Source: Chryseobacterium cucumeris
GTDB lineage: Bacteria > Bacteroidota > Bacteroidia > Flavobacteriales > Weeksellaceae
Reading direction: 5' to 3'
Assembly (NCBI RefSeq): GCF_001593385.1
Contig: NZ_LUVZ01000005.1
Span: 1-64,000 of the forward strand
DNA: 64,000 nucleotides
A program made the position numbers and the translations under genes. Under the pieces are notes generated by a model that saw nothing but the letters and a program-made list of their open reading frames with translations, ran no database searches and was not told the DNA's origin. Below are positions 1 to 6,698 of this stretch, one piece after another; the first letter of the stretch is position 1, and each line of letters opens with the position of its first letter.

Positions 1-60
1 ATGTTGTGCTAATTCAAGTACGCCTAGCTTGTTTTTGATAATTTTTTGTTGTGTTGTCAT
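1..60 (-). CDS. IS481-like transposase, N-terminal 20 codons (runs off the window)
   Basis: The minus strand from the ATG at 58-60 reads MTTQQKIIKNKLGVLELAQH, which I recognise as the conserved start of a Bacteroidota IS481-family DDE transposase (homologs continue with a segment like LGNVSKACKVMGYSRD). Only the first 20 residues are inside the window, so the catalytic DDE domain is not visible and it is unknown whether the copy is intact. The gene reads away from the CBASS operon. A decayed copy of the same 5' end occurs at 19432-19523 in the opposite orientation. Confidence 0.75.
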   Translation of the reverse strand, partial: MTTQQKIIKNKLGVLELAQH

Positions 61-117
61 AATACTTAATCTGTTTTAAAGTTATTTAATTTGATTATAA
101 CTGTCAGATTAAGTATT
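61..117 (-). mobile_element. Upstream end of the IS481-like element, with 13-bp inverted repeat
   Basis: AATACTTAATCTG at 61-73 and its exact reverse complement at 105-117 flank the transposase leader. The 53 bases between CTTAATCTG and the start codon recur, with about eight changes and equal length, at 19432-19494, so the block belongs to the element rather than the host. The exact outer terminus cannot be fixed from one side; it probably lies near 104-120. Confidence 0.6.
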
Positions 118-164
118 GACTAATTCAATGTACGTGTACTCCACTTTGTGTATTCCAACTTCAA
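118..164. other. Short spacer between IS end and nucC stop
   Basis: Forty-seven bases without a gene. No clear terminator hairpin follows the effector gene, so the insertion sequence may have removed the original downstream flank of the CBASS operon. Confidence 0.4.
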
Positions 165-989
165 TTATATTTGTTCATCAACCTCCTCTCCTATATTTTT
201 AAGATAGGCATTCAGATTTATTGCAGGAATGGTGCCTATTGCTTGCTGTAAATAGCGTGTAAGTTGCATAAAGAAAGTGACAAATGAATGGTTTGCATCG
301 CTAAATTTAATTTTATTAAATTTTCTATTTTCATAAAACTCTAAATATGCATCTTGTCCAACTATTGTAATTTCTGCATTTGGGTTATAATCTACATAAA
401 AGCTGCCATAATCAGCGATGCAACCTAAATCAATACTCTGTAGATTGTCTAATGCCTTGATGTGTTTTTCGATGGTATCATTATTCTTATGGGTAAAACC
501 ATTAGTGCTACAAAGAATCCCCCCTACAATTTTTGTTAAAGGACGAGGAGTGAATTTTGTGCCGCCATTGATGAAGCTTACGGCTTCTCTTTTAAGCACT
601 CTTACACTTTCTATTTTCTCTCCTGCATATTCTATATAGGATTGTTCTCCCACATTACCTTGTATATCAGGCTTAACTTCAAAAACAGCATAAACTCCTT
701 CCGCCGGTATATAATGAAATCCGTTCTGAGTAAAAATAAACGGAGTAAACCAATTATCGTAAATAACAATATCCATCTGTTGGCTCGTATTGCCTTCGTG
801 GTCTATTATTATTGCTTTGTCAACACAATATCTGTTGGGTAAGTATTTTCGCAACCAATCTATCCAAGCATTTTCTAAGGAATCGCCTTTAGAACCTGGA
901 TGCTCAATAAACTCCCTGTTCGTATTTAGTTGGGCAGACATTTGGTGCTGTAACCCATTGAATAATTGTTTTAAATCTATTTTACTCAT
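165..989 (-). CDS. nucC: NucC-type CBASS effector endonuclease (DUF6602 family)
   Basis: This 274-residue protein aligns by eye with E. coli NucC, the cyclic-tri-AMP-activated double-strand DNase that kills infected cells by destroying the chromosome. Shared stretches are HPGSKGD near residue 31, the YLPNRY helix, and the PD-(D/E)xK core: D73 in QMDIVIYD, then E104 and K106 in FEVK, with the NucC spacing D-x30-E-x-K. I start at the ATG at 987-989 (MSKIDLKQLF), which matches the NucC N terminus and overlaps cap3 by 8 nt; an in-frame start at 1028 would add 13 unconserved residues. It is the last gene of the operon, whereas effectors often sit first. From family knowledge it should hexamerise on binding its nucleotide. 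All catalytic residues are present, so activity is expected. Confidence 0.9.
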   Translation of the reverse strand: MSKIDLKQLFNGLQHQMSAQLNTNREFIEHPGSKGDSLENAWIDWLRKYLPNRYCVDKAIIIDHEGNTSQQMDIVIYDNWFTPFIFTQNGFHYIPAEGVYAVFEVKPDIQGNVGEQSYIEYAGEKIESVRVLKREAVSFINGGTKFTPRPLTKIVGGILCSTNGFTHKNNDTIEKHIKALDNLQSIDLGCIADYGSFYVDYNPNAEITIVGQDAYLEFYENRKFNKIKFSDANHSFVTFFMQLTRYLQQAIGTIPAINLNAYLKNIGEEVDEQI

Positions 990-1443
990 ATTTATATAAT
1001 TTATTTTCAAACCAACCGTAAAATCCAAAGTCTGCAGTTGTCTTGCAGTATCCTATTATCAATAAAACTGGATTTGGGATGGTATTTTTGCTGTTTATAA
1101 TTGTATTTATTGCGGAAATATCTGTTGCACTTGGGGTTGGACTATTATCTGGATGAGTGTGCCATTCCCCAATGTAAATCTTTCTCGGATTCTCTGTGTA
1201 AAATTCTGTAAGTTCATTTTCTATTCCTTTTATACTTCGTTCAAAAGAATATTCTGATACTTTATACTTCTTAGGAAGTATGGTATCTGTAATATACAAA
1301 TTCATATTGTCTTCGGAGTAATACCCAATCAAAAATCCGCCAAATTCTCTAGGATATTGAGTTTTACCTATTTCCAGAAGTTTATTTAGCAGTTCGTCCT
1401 TAACCTCAAGACTTAATCCTATTTGTTTTATTTTTAAAATCAA
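982..1443 (-). CDS. cap3: Cap3-like JAMM deconjugating protease
   Basis: A 153-residue MPN/JAMM metalloprotease. The zinc motif is complete: E33 in PREFGGF, H95-x-H97 in GEWHTHPD, S105 and D108 in PSATD. In type II CBASS, Cap3 cleaves the bond that Cap2 makes between the CD-NTase C terminus and its target, limiting or resetting priming. The gene starts 4 nt inside the end of cap2 and ends inside nucC, which indicates translational coupling in one operon. Length and neighbours fit Cap3; nothing unusual is seen. Confidence 0.9.
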   Translation of the reverse strand: MILKIKQIGLSLEVKDELLNKLLEIGKTQYPREFGGFLIGYYSEDNMNLYITDTILPKKYKVSEYSFERSIKGIENELTEFYTENPRKIYIGEWHTHPDNSPTPSATDISAINTIINSKNTIPNPVLLIIGYCKTTADFGFYGWFENKLYKYE

Positions 1444-3110
1444 AATTCTTTTATATTAATATTGAAACCATTTGTTTCATCTGTTTCAACAACAAAATTT
1501 CTTAGTGTTTTTTGTTGCTGTAGCTTCAAGTTTATCTGCTTTATAGCTGTCTGTACAAGAACGTTTATATCGTTATAAGAAGCTTTAAATGTCGGACTCC
1601 AACAGCCTGTAGGATTATGTAAATCGTCAACATTAAATTTGAGAATATTCCCACCAAATTGGGATGTAATAAAGTCATACCTATTCTGTTCCACAGCGCA
1701 CACCAAATGTTTGGCGTGGTTTGATATTGAAAGATTTATAAGAGTTGAATTTATATTTAACTGGCTTAATACGTAAAGTAAATCATTGTCGGCAGAGCAG
1801 TCAATAATAATATCATAGTCTTCAAGATGTTTTTTCATTTCGTCTTTCAGACGTGTATCTGAAAGGTGCGATTTAATTAAAAAATCAAACGCCTCTGAAT
1901 AATCATATCCACCATCAACAGGTTCGAAGAAAGGAGAAACCAAACACAACTCGTTTATTAAATCATTGGTCTTATTAGTAATTCCTGTAAAGAAAGAATA
2001 TTCCGACCTGCAAACATTTTCTGGTTCCTTTATATCATATTCTATAAAACCTAATTTTCGACAGCCACATCTTATCAATGTTTTAGCTACTATGCTCCCT
2101 ATAGCTCCGATACCAATAATTAATATTTTACTTTCTGTAATTCGGTCATTTAGTTTTCCTCTGCCAAAAAAGTATTTGTAAGAGCAATTTCTTGTCATCG
2201 CCCAATCGACGGACTTATCTTTTTTTATCTTTGTAAACCATTGTTTGTTTATCTTTTCACCGTAGATAGGAAAATTACCAATTTCCAATATAATTGCTTG
2301 CCAATGAATTTCTGTTTCAGAAATATTATACCCTACAAATAAAGGAAGCGTTTTCCCTTCCTCTTTTCCCAGTCTTTCTTCAACATTGTGAAGAAATTTC
2401 AAAAAATCTTGTGGCAATGTAGGTTCAAAATCTTTCCAATCATCAAAAACCCAACGTTGATTTTTACTTGGTTCATCTTTTAAGAAGATAAATAATCCTG
2501 TGTTTTGAGGCAGGTTTTTAAGTTGAAAATTCCAATCGACATCTACTATTTTTTTTCTATCCTTATTTAAGAAAGACTGAAAAATACTGCTCTGAATATT
2601 CTCTTTATAAAAAACTCCATTGCTCATTATTGAATAGTCAACAAAGCCAAATTGATTTTTATTAAAAGTATAATCTACTTCATTGAAGAAATAAGCAAAA
2701 TGGTTTTCATTAAATGCTTTTTGTGGTAAAATCAAATGTTCATAATGAGTATTCGAATCTTTATTGATGTAATATTTCTTAATCCAAGCCTTTACAGATT
2801 CAATATCATAAATTAGTTTTTGGGACAAAACAGGAGTATGTGCTGTATGAATACAGATGGCTCCATTTTGCATAATATGTTTATGTTCTATCAAATCATC
2901 ATTAGAAAATTTAATAGTTTCTGTATCGTGGCTTTTAAACGGATATTGAGGATGGATAGTAACATTGAATTCTAATGGTTGCTCTAATCCTTCAACAAAA
3001 ACAGTAATACATCCCTCGATGTCAATTTTGCTCTGGTCAAATGGCTTTACAATTTCCACATCAGGAATGTTTTCTACTACTGTATTGATTTCATTTACTC
3101 TCTGGCTCAT
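1440..3110 (-). CDS. cap2: Cap2-like fused E2-E1 ubiquitin-transfer-like enzyme
   Basis: A 556-residue two-part enzyme. Residues 1 to about 150 are E2-like, with the catalytic Cys86 in NGAICIHTAHT. Residues about 320-556 are a ThiF/E1 adenylation domain with the nucleotide loop IIGIGAIGS (331-339), the arginine in NVCRSEYS (R368), the IIDCSADN segment near 437 and the E1 catalytic Cys503 in TGCWSPTF. Cap2 adenylates the C-terminal residue of the CD-NTase and transfers it to a target, raising second-messenger output. It starts 5 nt after the cyclase stop and overlaps cap3. The middle region (150-320) links the two domains and is not recognised. Length is usual for the family. Confidence 0.9.
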   Translation of the reverse strand: MSQRVNEINTVVENIPDVEIVKPFDQSKIDIEGCITVFVEGLEQPLEFNVTIHPQYPFKSHDTETIKFSNDDLIEHKHIMQNGAICIHTAHTPVLSQKLIYDIESVKAWIKKYYINKDSNTHYEHLILPQKAFNENHFAYFFNEVDYTFNKNQFGFVDYSIMSNGVFYKENIQSSIFQSFLNKDRKKIVDVDWNFQLKNLPQNTGLFIFLKDEPSKNQRWVFDDWKDFEPTLPQDFLKFLHNVEERLGKEEGKTLPLFVGYNISETEIHWQAIILEIGNFPIYGEKINKQWFTKIKKDKSVDWAMTRNCSYKYFFGRGKLNDRITESKILIIGIGAIGSIVAKTLIRCGCRKLGFIEYDIKEPENVCRSEYSFFTGITNKTNDLINELCLVSPFFEPVDGGYDYSEAFDFLIKSHLSDTRLKDEMKKHLEDYDIIIDCSADNDLLYVLSQLNINSTLINLSISNHAKHLVCAVEQNRYDFITSQFGGNILKFNVDDLHNPTGCWSPTFKASYNDINVLVQTAIKQINLKLQQQKTLRNFVVETDETNGFNINIKEF

Positions 3111-3115
3111 TATAA

Positions 3116-4090
3116 TTATCCAAAATTAAGTTTTGGTGGAGGAATCGGCATACCACTGTTCTTTCCATATTGATTATTGTTGGTATCTTCTTTTTTAAAC
3201 TTAGAATTTTCAGGAAAATATGTTTTCAGATTCTCATCATTATCCTCAATTCTTTCAAGCATATTTTTAATATCATCCGACAATTGTTGTTTTTCGGTCG
3301 AAGTCAAAGTATCACCTAAATCATTAGAACTATTACCTGGGTCTTTTAATGTGAAGCTGTCTTTAGTTACATTATCCCTAATATATTCTAAAACAGTTTC
3401 AAGTTTGTCCCAAATACTTCCGGTAATACTTTTAGAATCAAATGCTTTAATAGTAATAAGTTCCAAAAAAAAAGATTTAGTAGGATAATTATATTTGGTA
3501 TTTTTCCAAACTTTCAAAAGGCGTATTATTTTTCTTATCGAATCTTTTTCAGCGGTAGCCCTATCTTTAATATTGTTGATTTGAGCCTTGACGTTAGTTT
3601 TAATTCGCTCACTTCCGGCATCAATATTTCCGTATTTATAATACACGTATAAGTTCAAATTTTCATCTTCCTTATATTGATCTTGAGAAAGCTCACGACC
3701 AGGAACAACGTCAATCTTAATTACGTGTCCATCACTATCTGCATAAAACTCTAAACCAATTGAAACTTTTTGCTTTTTAACCTCTGCTACATTTTTGTAT
3801 TTCTCGTAAAGAAAATCGTGGACATCTTCATACATTTCTTTTAGTGTTCCATTCGAACCGAAAGCATTACGCTTAAAAGGTGATACCAAATCAAAATCAA
3901 ATTTTGTGTTGATAGCGGTATTCTTTGCATAAGAACCAGAATTAAACGGAGAATAAATATTGCTTCCATAGTTTTCTTCCAAGGCTTCCTTAACCTCGTT
4001 TTTCTTTTTGACATATTTATCAAAAAGAACTTCTTCTTTAGTTATTTTATGCGTCGAAATAACTGAATCTAAATGTTTATTTTTATCCAT
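3116..4090 (-). CDS. CBASS CD-NTase (oligonucleotide cyclase)
   Basis: A 324-residue cGAS/DncV-like nucleotidyltransferase. The family signature GSYAKNTAI (52-60) is followed by the metal-binding D65 and D67 in FDFDLV and the third carboxylate D127 in HVIKIDVVP. The protein ends in a flexible Pro-rich tail finishing KLNFG; an exposed C-terminal Gly is what Cap2 conjugates in type II systems. A NucC effector implies a cyclic tri-AMP product, as in the CdnC/CdnD groups, but clade and product cannot be read from motifs alone. First gene of the minus-strand operon, with an AT-rich regulated promoter upstream. Confidence 0.92.
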   Translation of the reverse strand: MDKNKHLDSVISTHKITKEEVLFDKYVKKKNEVKEALEENYGSNIYSPFNSGSYAKNTAINTKFDFDLVSPFKRNAFGSNGTLKEMYEDVHDFLYEKYKNVAEVKKQKVSIGLEFYADSDGHVIKIDVVPGRELSQDQYKEDENLNLYVYYKYGNIDAGSERIKTNVKAQINNIKDRATAEKDSIRKIIRLLKVWKNTKYNYPTKSFFLELITIKAFDSKSITGSIWDKLETVLEYIRDNVTKDSFTLKDPGNSSNDLGDTLTSTEKQQLSDDIKNMLERIEDNDENLKTYFPENSKFKKEDTNNNQYGKNSGMPIPPPKLNFG

Positions 4091-4129
4091 AAGCCAATCT
4101 TTATAATTATAAACTTAAAATTATTTTTA

Positions 4130-4159
4130 CAAATATATAAAAAAATCTAAATATATCAA
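4130..4159 (-). promoter_or_regulatory. Probable CBASS operon promoter
   Basis: On the minus strand TATATTTG (4137 to 4130) matches the Bacteroidota -7 consensus TAnnTTTG exactly, about 39 nt before the cyclase start. A TTG at 4159-4157, 19 nt further upstream, fits the -33 element. The -33 element lies inside the first operator-like repeat (4146-4170). Confidence 0.6.
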
Positions 4160-4224
4160 GCAAGTTATTTTTATATATTTAGATTCTATTTAGAATAATT
4201 CTAAGTTTATCAAGCAATATATTC
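4144..4224. promoter_or_regulatory. Putative CapH operator region: direct repeats plus two palindromes
   Basis: Two 25-bp copies, 4146-4170 and 4200-4224, match at 20 of 25 positions and share the core TATCAAGCAA (4154-4163 and 4208-4217). Overlapping them are a perfect 13-bp inverted repeat (AATCTAAATATAT 4144-4156, mirrored at 4173-4185) and the palindrome TTAGAAT-A-ATTCTAA (4190-4204). Copy 1 covers the -33 zone of the CBASS promoter and copy 2 the -33 zone of the capH promoter, as expected for one repressor shutting both directions. Binding by CapH is inferred. Confidence 0.6.
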
Positions 4225-4226
4225 AC

Positions 4227-4234
4227 TACATTTG
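4227..4234 (+). promoter_or_regulatory. -7 box of the capH-capP promoter
   Basis: TACATTTG is an exact TAnnTTTG match, 15 nt before the capH ATG at 4250. The second operator-like repeat ends 2 nt upstream, so a repressor bound there would block this promoter (autoregulation, inferred). Confidence 0.65.
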
Positions 4235-4249
4235 CATAAAATTAGATAA

Positions 4250-4603
4250 ATGAGTACATTAGGTTCTACCCTGAAAGAGTCCAGAAAAAATATTGGATTG
4301 ACTTTAAGACAAGTAGAAGAAGCAACCGGTATTTCAAATGCTTATCTTAGTCAATTAGAAAATGACAAAATAAAAAACCCATCCGTAAATATTTTGTCAA
4401 AGCTTTCTTCTATTTATAAAGTTGCTTTAAAGACCTTGTTATCAAACGCAAATATGATTGATAAAAAAGAAGTTCAAAAAGAAGAAGCAAATTTAAGCTT
4501 CGCTCAAAATATTGCATTTAGAGCAGAAGGTTTAACAGAAGACGAGAGAAATGATGTTTTAAGGTATTTAGAATTTGTCAAATCTCGAAAAAATGGCCTA
4601 TGA
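4250..4603 (+). CDS. capH: CapH-like XRE-family repressor of CBASS
   Basis: A 117-residue protein whose N-terminal 65 residues form an XRE helix-turn-helix (TLRQVEEATGISNAYLSQLE as the recognition region). The C-terminal tail is hydrophilic and helical. A divergent HTH gene coupled to an ImmA/IrrE-like protease beside a CBASS operon is the CapH/CapP arrangement, in which CapH represses the operon until CapP cleaves it upon DNA damage. The tail would then be the cleavage and dimerisation part. Its stop overlaps the capP start by 4 nt (ATGA). Without the context it would be a generic XRE regulator. Confidence 0.8.
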   Translation: MSTLGSTLKESRKNIGLTLRQVEEATGISNAYLSQLENDKIKNPSVNILSKLSSIYKVALKTLLSNANMIDKKEVQKEEANLSFAQNIAFRAEGLTEDERNDVLRYLEFVKSRKNGL

Positions 4604-5514
4604 TAGACGATTACACTCGTAATGAAATTGATAAAATATCATATAATATATTAAAAGATAGTAAGTCTCTTGATGTTTTTCCAACACCCGTCGATAAAAT
4701 TCTTGACTACTCAAATTTTGCTCTTGACAATAAAATTGATTTAGAAAATATAGATTATTCTTTCTTTGATACTTTTAAAGAAAAGCTATTTGACCCGTCT
4801 AAAAAAGCTCTTCTTCATGCACTATCAAAAGTCCAAGGCTTTTTCTATCGAGAAGAAAAGATTATATATATTGATACCAACCTTGATAAGAATGTTGGGA
4901 AGAAAAATTTTGTTAAACTCCACGAGATCGGTCATGGAGTTCTATCTTGGCAAGATGAAATAATTCTTGCACTGGATAACAATGAAACTCTTAGTGAGGA
5001 ATATGAAGAGCAATTTGAAGCAGAAGCAAATTATTTCGCATCTGTAACATTATTTCAACACGATCGTTTTATTGAAGATTGCGATAATTATGGTCTTGGT
5101 TTAGGTGCTGTAATGGCTCTTCGAAAAAAATATGGATCATCAGTTCATTCTGCATTTAGAAATTATGTACTCCAGTCTAAAAATAGATGTTGTCTACTGG
5201 TATTAAATCATCCTGTAAATGCGAATGGTTTTACAAATATATTAACTACAAGAAATTTATTTTACTCACCATCTTTTCTTACTGACATTGGCAATCTGAA
5301 ACTACCAAGTGAGTTTGGATTTAAATGGAAATTTGTTGAGGATTTTAAATTTAAACGAAATTTTCACGAAAAGGGTAACATTTCTCTATTAACAGAACAC
5401 GGAGAAGAGATTAAAGCTGGATATCACTATTTCAACAGTACATATAACAGTTTCGTATTCTTTTTTCCAAAAGGAGAAAAGAATACTTCAAAAACTAAGA
5501 TCATACTTAGTTAA
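4600..5514 (+). CDS. capP: CapP-like ImmA/IrrE zinc protease
   Basis: A 304-residue protein with the ImmA/IrrE motif HEIGH at 108-112 and the downstream FEAEANYFA segment (about 139-147) that supplies the third zinc ligand. The C-terminal half (about 170-304) is a separate sensor-like region that I do not recognise. In characterised CapH/CapP pairs the protease responds to single-stranded DNA and cuts CapH, switching on CBASS; that role is inferred here from family and position. Translation is coupled to capH through the ATGA overlap. Confidence 0.8.
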   Translation: MIDDYTRNEIDKISYNILKDSKSLDVFPTPVDKILDYSNFALDNKIDLENIDYSFFDTFKEKLFDPSKKALLHALSKVQGFFYREEKIIYIDTNLDKNVGKKNFVKLHEIGHGVLSWQDEIILALDNNETLSEEYEEQFEAEANYFASVTLFQHDRFIEDCDNYGLGLGAVMALRKKYGSSVHSAFRNYVLQSKNRCCLLVLNHPVNANGFTNILTTRNLFYSPSFLTDIGNLKLPSEFGFKWKFVEDFKFKRNFHEKGNISLLTEHGEEIKAGYHYFNSTYNSFVFFFPKGEKNTSKTKIILS

Positions 5515-5603
5515 TTTTTCTAGATTCAATTCCGATGATCAAGGATCAAGGATTTTGTAGTTTTTTTTATCAGTTAATTGTATTTGTAAATAACTAATGA
5601 ATC

Positions 5604-5763
5604 ATGCAAAAAGCCATTCCACATACCTTTAGAAAAGAAGCAAATCTACATCGATGATAAAGACAGAACTGATGAGATAGACTCTTATTCTTTTGAGGGT
5701 AATAAGTGTGTTGTGGTGTATAAAAGCAGTGGTAAAGCCATTTTTATATTCAAAGTAGATTAA
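5604..5763 (+). pseudogene. Decayed duplicate of the 5' end of the helicase gene at 6699
   Basis: From the ATG at 5604 the DNA closely follows 6699-6860: the sequences encoding HTFRKEA, IYIDDKDRTDEI and YSFEGNKCVVVYKSSGKA are all recognisable. One extra A after HTFRKEA shifts the frame and the match ends near 5745, followed by a TAA at 5761. The upstream TGTATTTGTAA also resembles the intact gene's promoter TATATTTGTAA. It is therefore a remnant of promoter plus first 45 codons, not a gene. Confidence 0.85.
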
Positions 5764-5840
5764 AATTCAATAAGATTAAATGTATCCAATTATTAATTTT
5801 ATAACTTAGGTTTAAAATACAATTTCTGACAAATTACTTT

Positions 5841-6644
5841 ATGATTAACGCCAAAGAAATTCAAAACCAATTTGAAAATTCTTATTTTACATTAGACGAA
5901 GAGTTAATACATCTTTTAAATAAAGATGACCAGACGGGACAGCTCAATAATGTCATTATTGGACTAAATAAAGAATGCTTCGGCCTTCGTCTTTTTGAAG
6001 ATAAAGAAGAACCTATATTAATTGAGATTTATTACGTAAACAATAATACAAAACTTAAGGGAAATTTAATACGAATAGAGTTAAATAACCCTCATTACCA
6101 ATTTTTATTGTTACGATTTTGTGCATTATTAGCATTATATTATTCTGAAATAAATGAGATCCACGCATTTAACACTTTTCAAAAACAGCTTCGAACTATT
6201 TTGGAAAAAGATGGCTATTTTACCATTACGAACATAGATATTTAAGAGCTTAGAAAATTTGGTCCAAATGGAGCAATAATCAACTTATATCATAAAGCTA
6301 TTAAACAGATTGATGTAATACCTATTGTTGATTTTTATAGAGAAATTTTCAATGATAGCTATAAAAAAGTTTCTGAAAGTCATAATAATTACGTGTATCT
6401 TATGATTAATACGGCAACTTCATTAATAAAGATCGGATACAGCAAAAATCCAATATTTAGAGAAAAAACATTACAATCCCAGGAACCTCAAGTTTATTTA
6501 ATTGCTTGCTGGAATGCAAATAAAAGTGTTGAAACCGAACTCCACAGAAAATTTAAAAAAAATAGAATTCGTGGTGAATATTTTAAACTAAATTTCAATG
6601 AGTTAAAAGATTTAAAAAATTTTATGTCGGAATATTGTTTGTAA
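5841..6644 (+). pseudogene. T5orf172/GIY-YIG-type protein split by a single in-frame TAA
   Basis: Two open segments, 5841-6242 (134 codons) and 6246-6644 (132 codons plus stop), are in exactly the same frame and separated only by TAA at 6243-6245. The second half contains a GIY-YIG relative of the T5orf172/MUG113 type: YVYLMINTATSLIKIGYSKN, later TELHRKFKK and GEYFKLN. The first half is an unrecognised alpha/beta region. Joined, it would be a 267-residue protein. Translation could restart at 6402 (ATG) or the GTG at 6393. It lies between the helicase 5' remnant and the intact helicase. Confidence 0.75.
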
Positions 6645-6675
6645 ATGATAATTCAATATTTTCACTTCATGTCCT

Positions 6676-6683
6676 TATATTTG
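6676..6683 (+). promoter_or_regulatory. -7 box of the SF1 helicase gene
   Basis: TATATTTG matches TAnnTTTG exactly and ends 15 nt before the ATG at 6699, implying a very short leader without a Shine-Dalgarno. Confidence 0.6.
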
Positions 6684-6698
6684 TAACAATTAAGAACC

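Noticed and set aside
165..1028. Effector first read as an undescribed CBASS nuclease
   Set aside because: The order of motifs (HPGSKGD, YLPNRY, D-x30-E-x-K, AxExVYAVFE) and spacing match NucC, so it is a known effector type; only the combination of genes is of interest.
4144..4224. CRISPR-like or integron-like repeat
   Set aside because: Only two imperfect copies, positioned exactly over promoters; operator function fits better.
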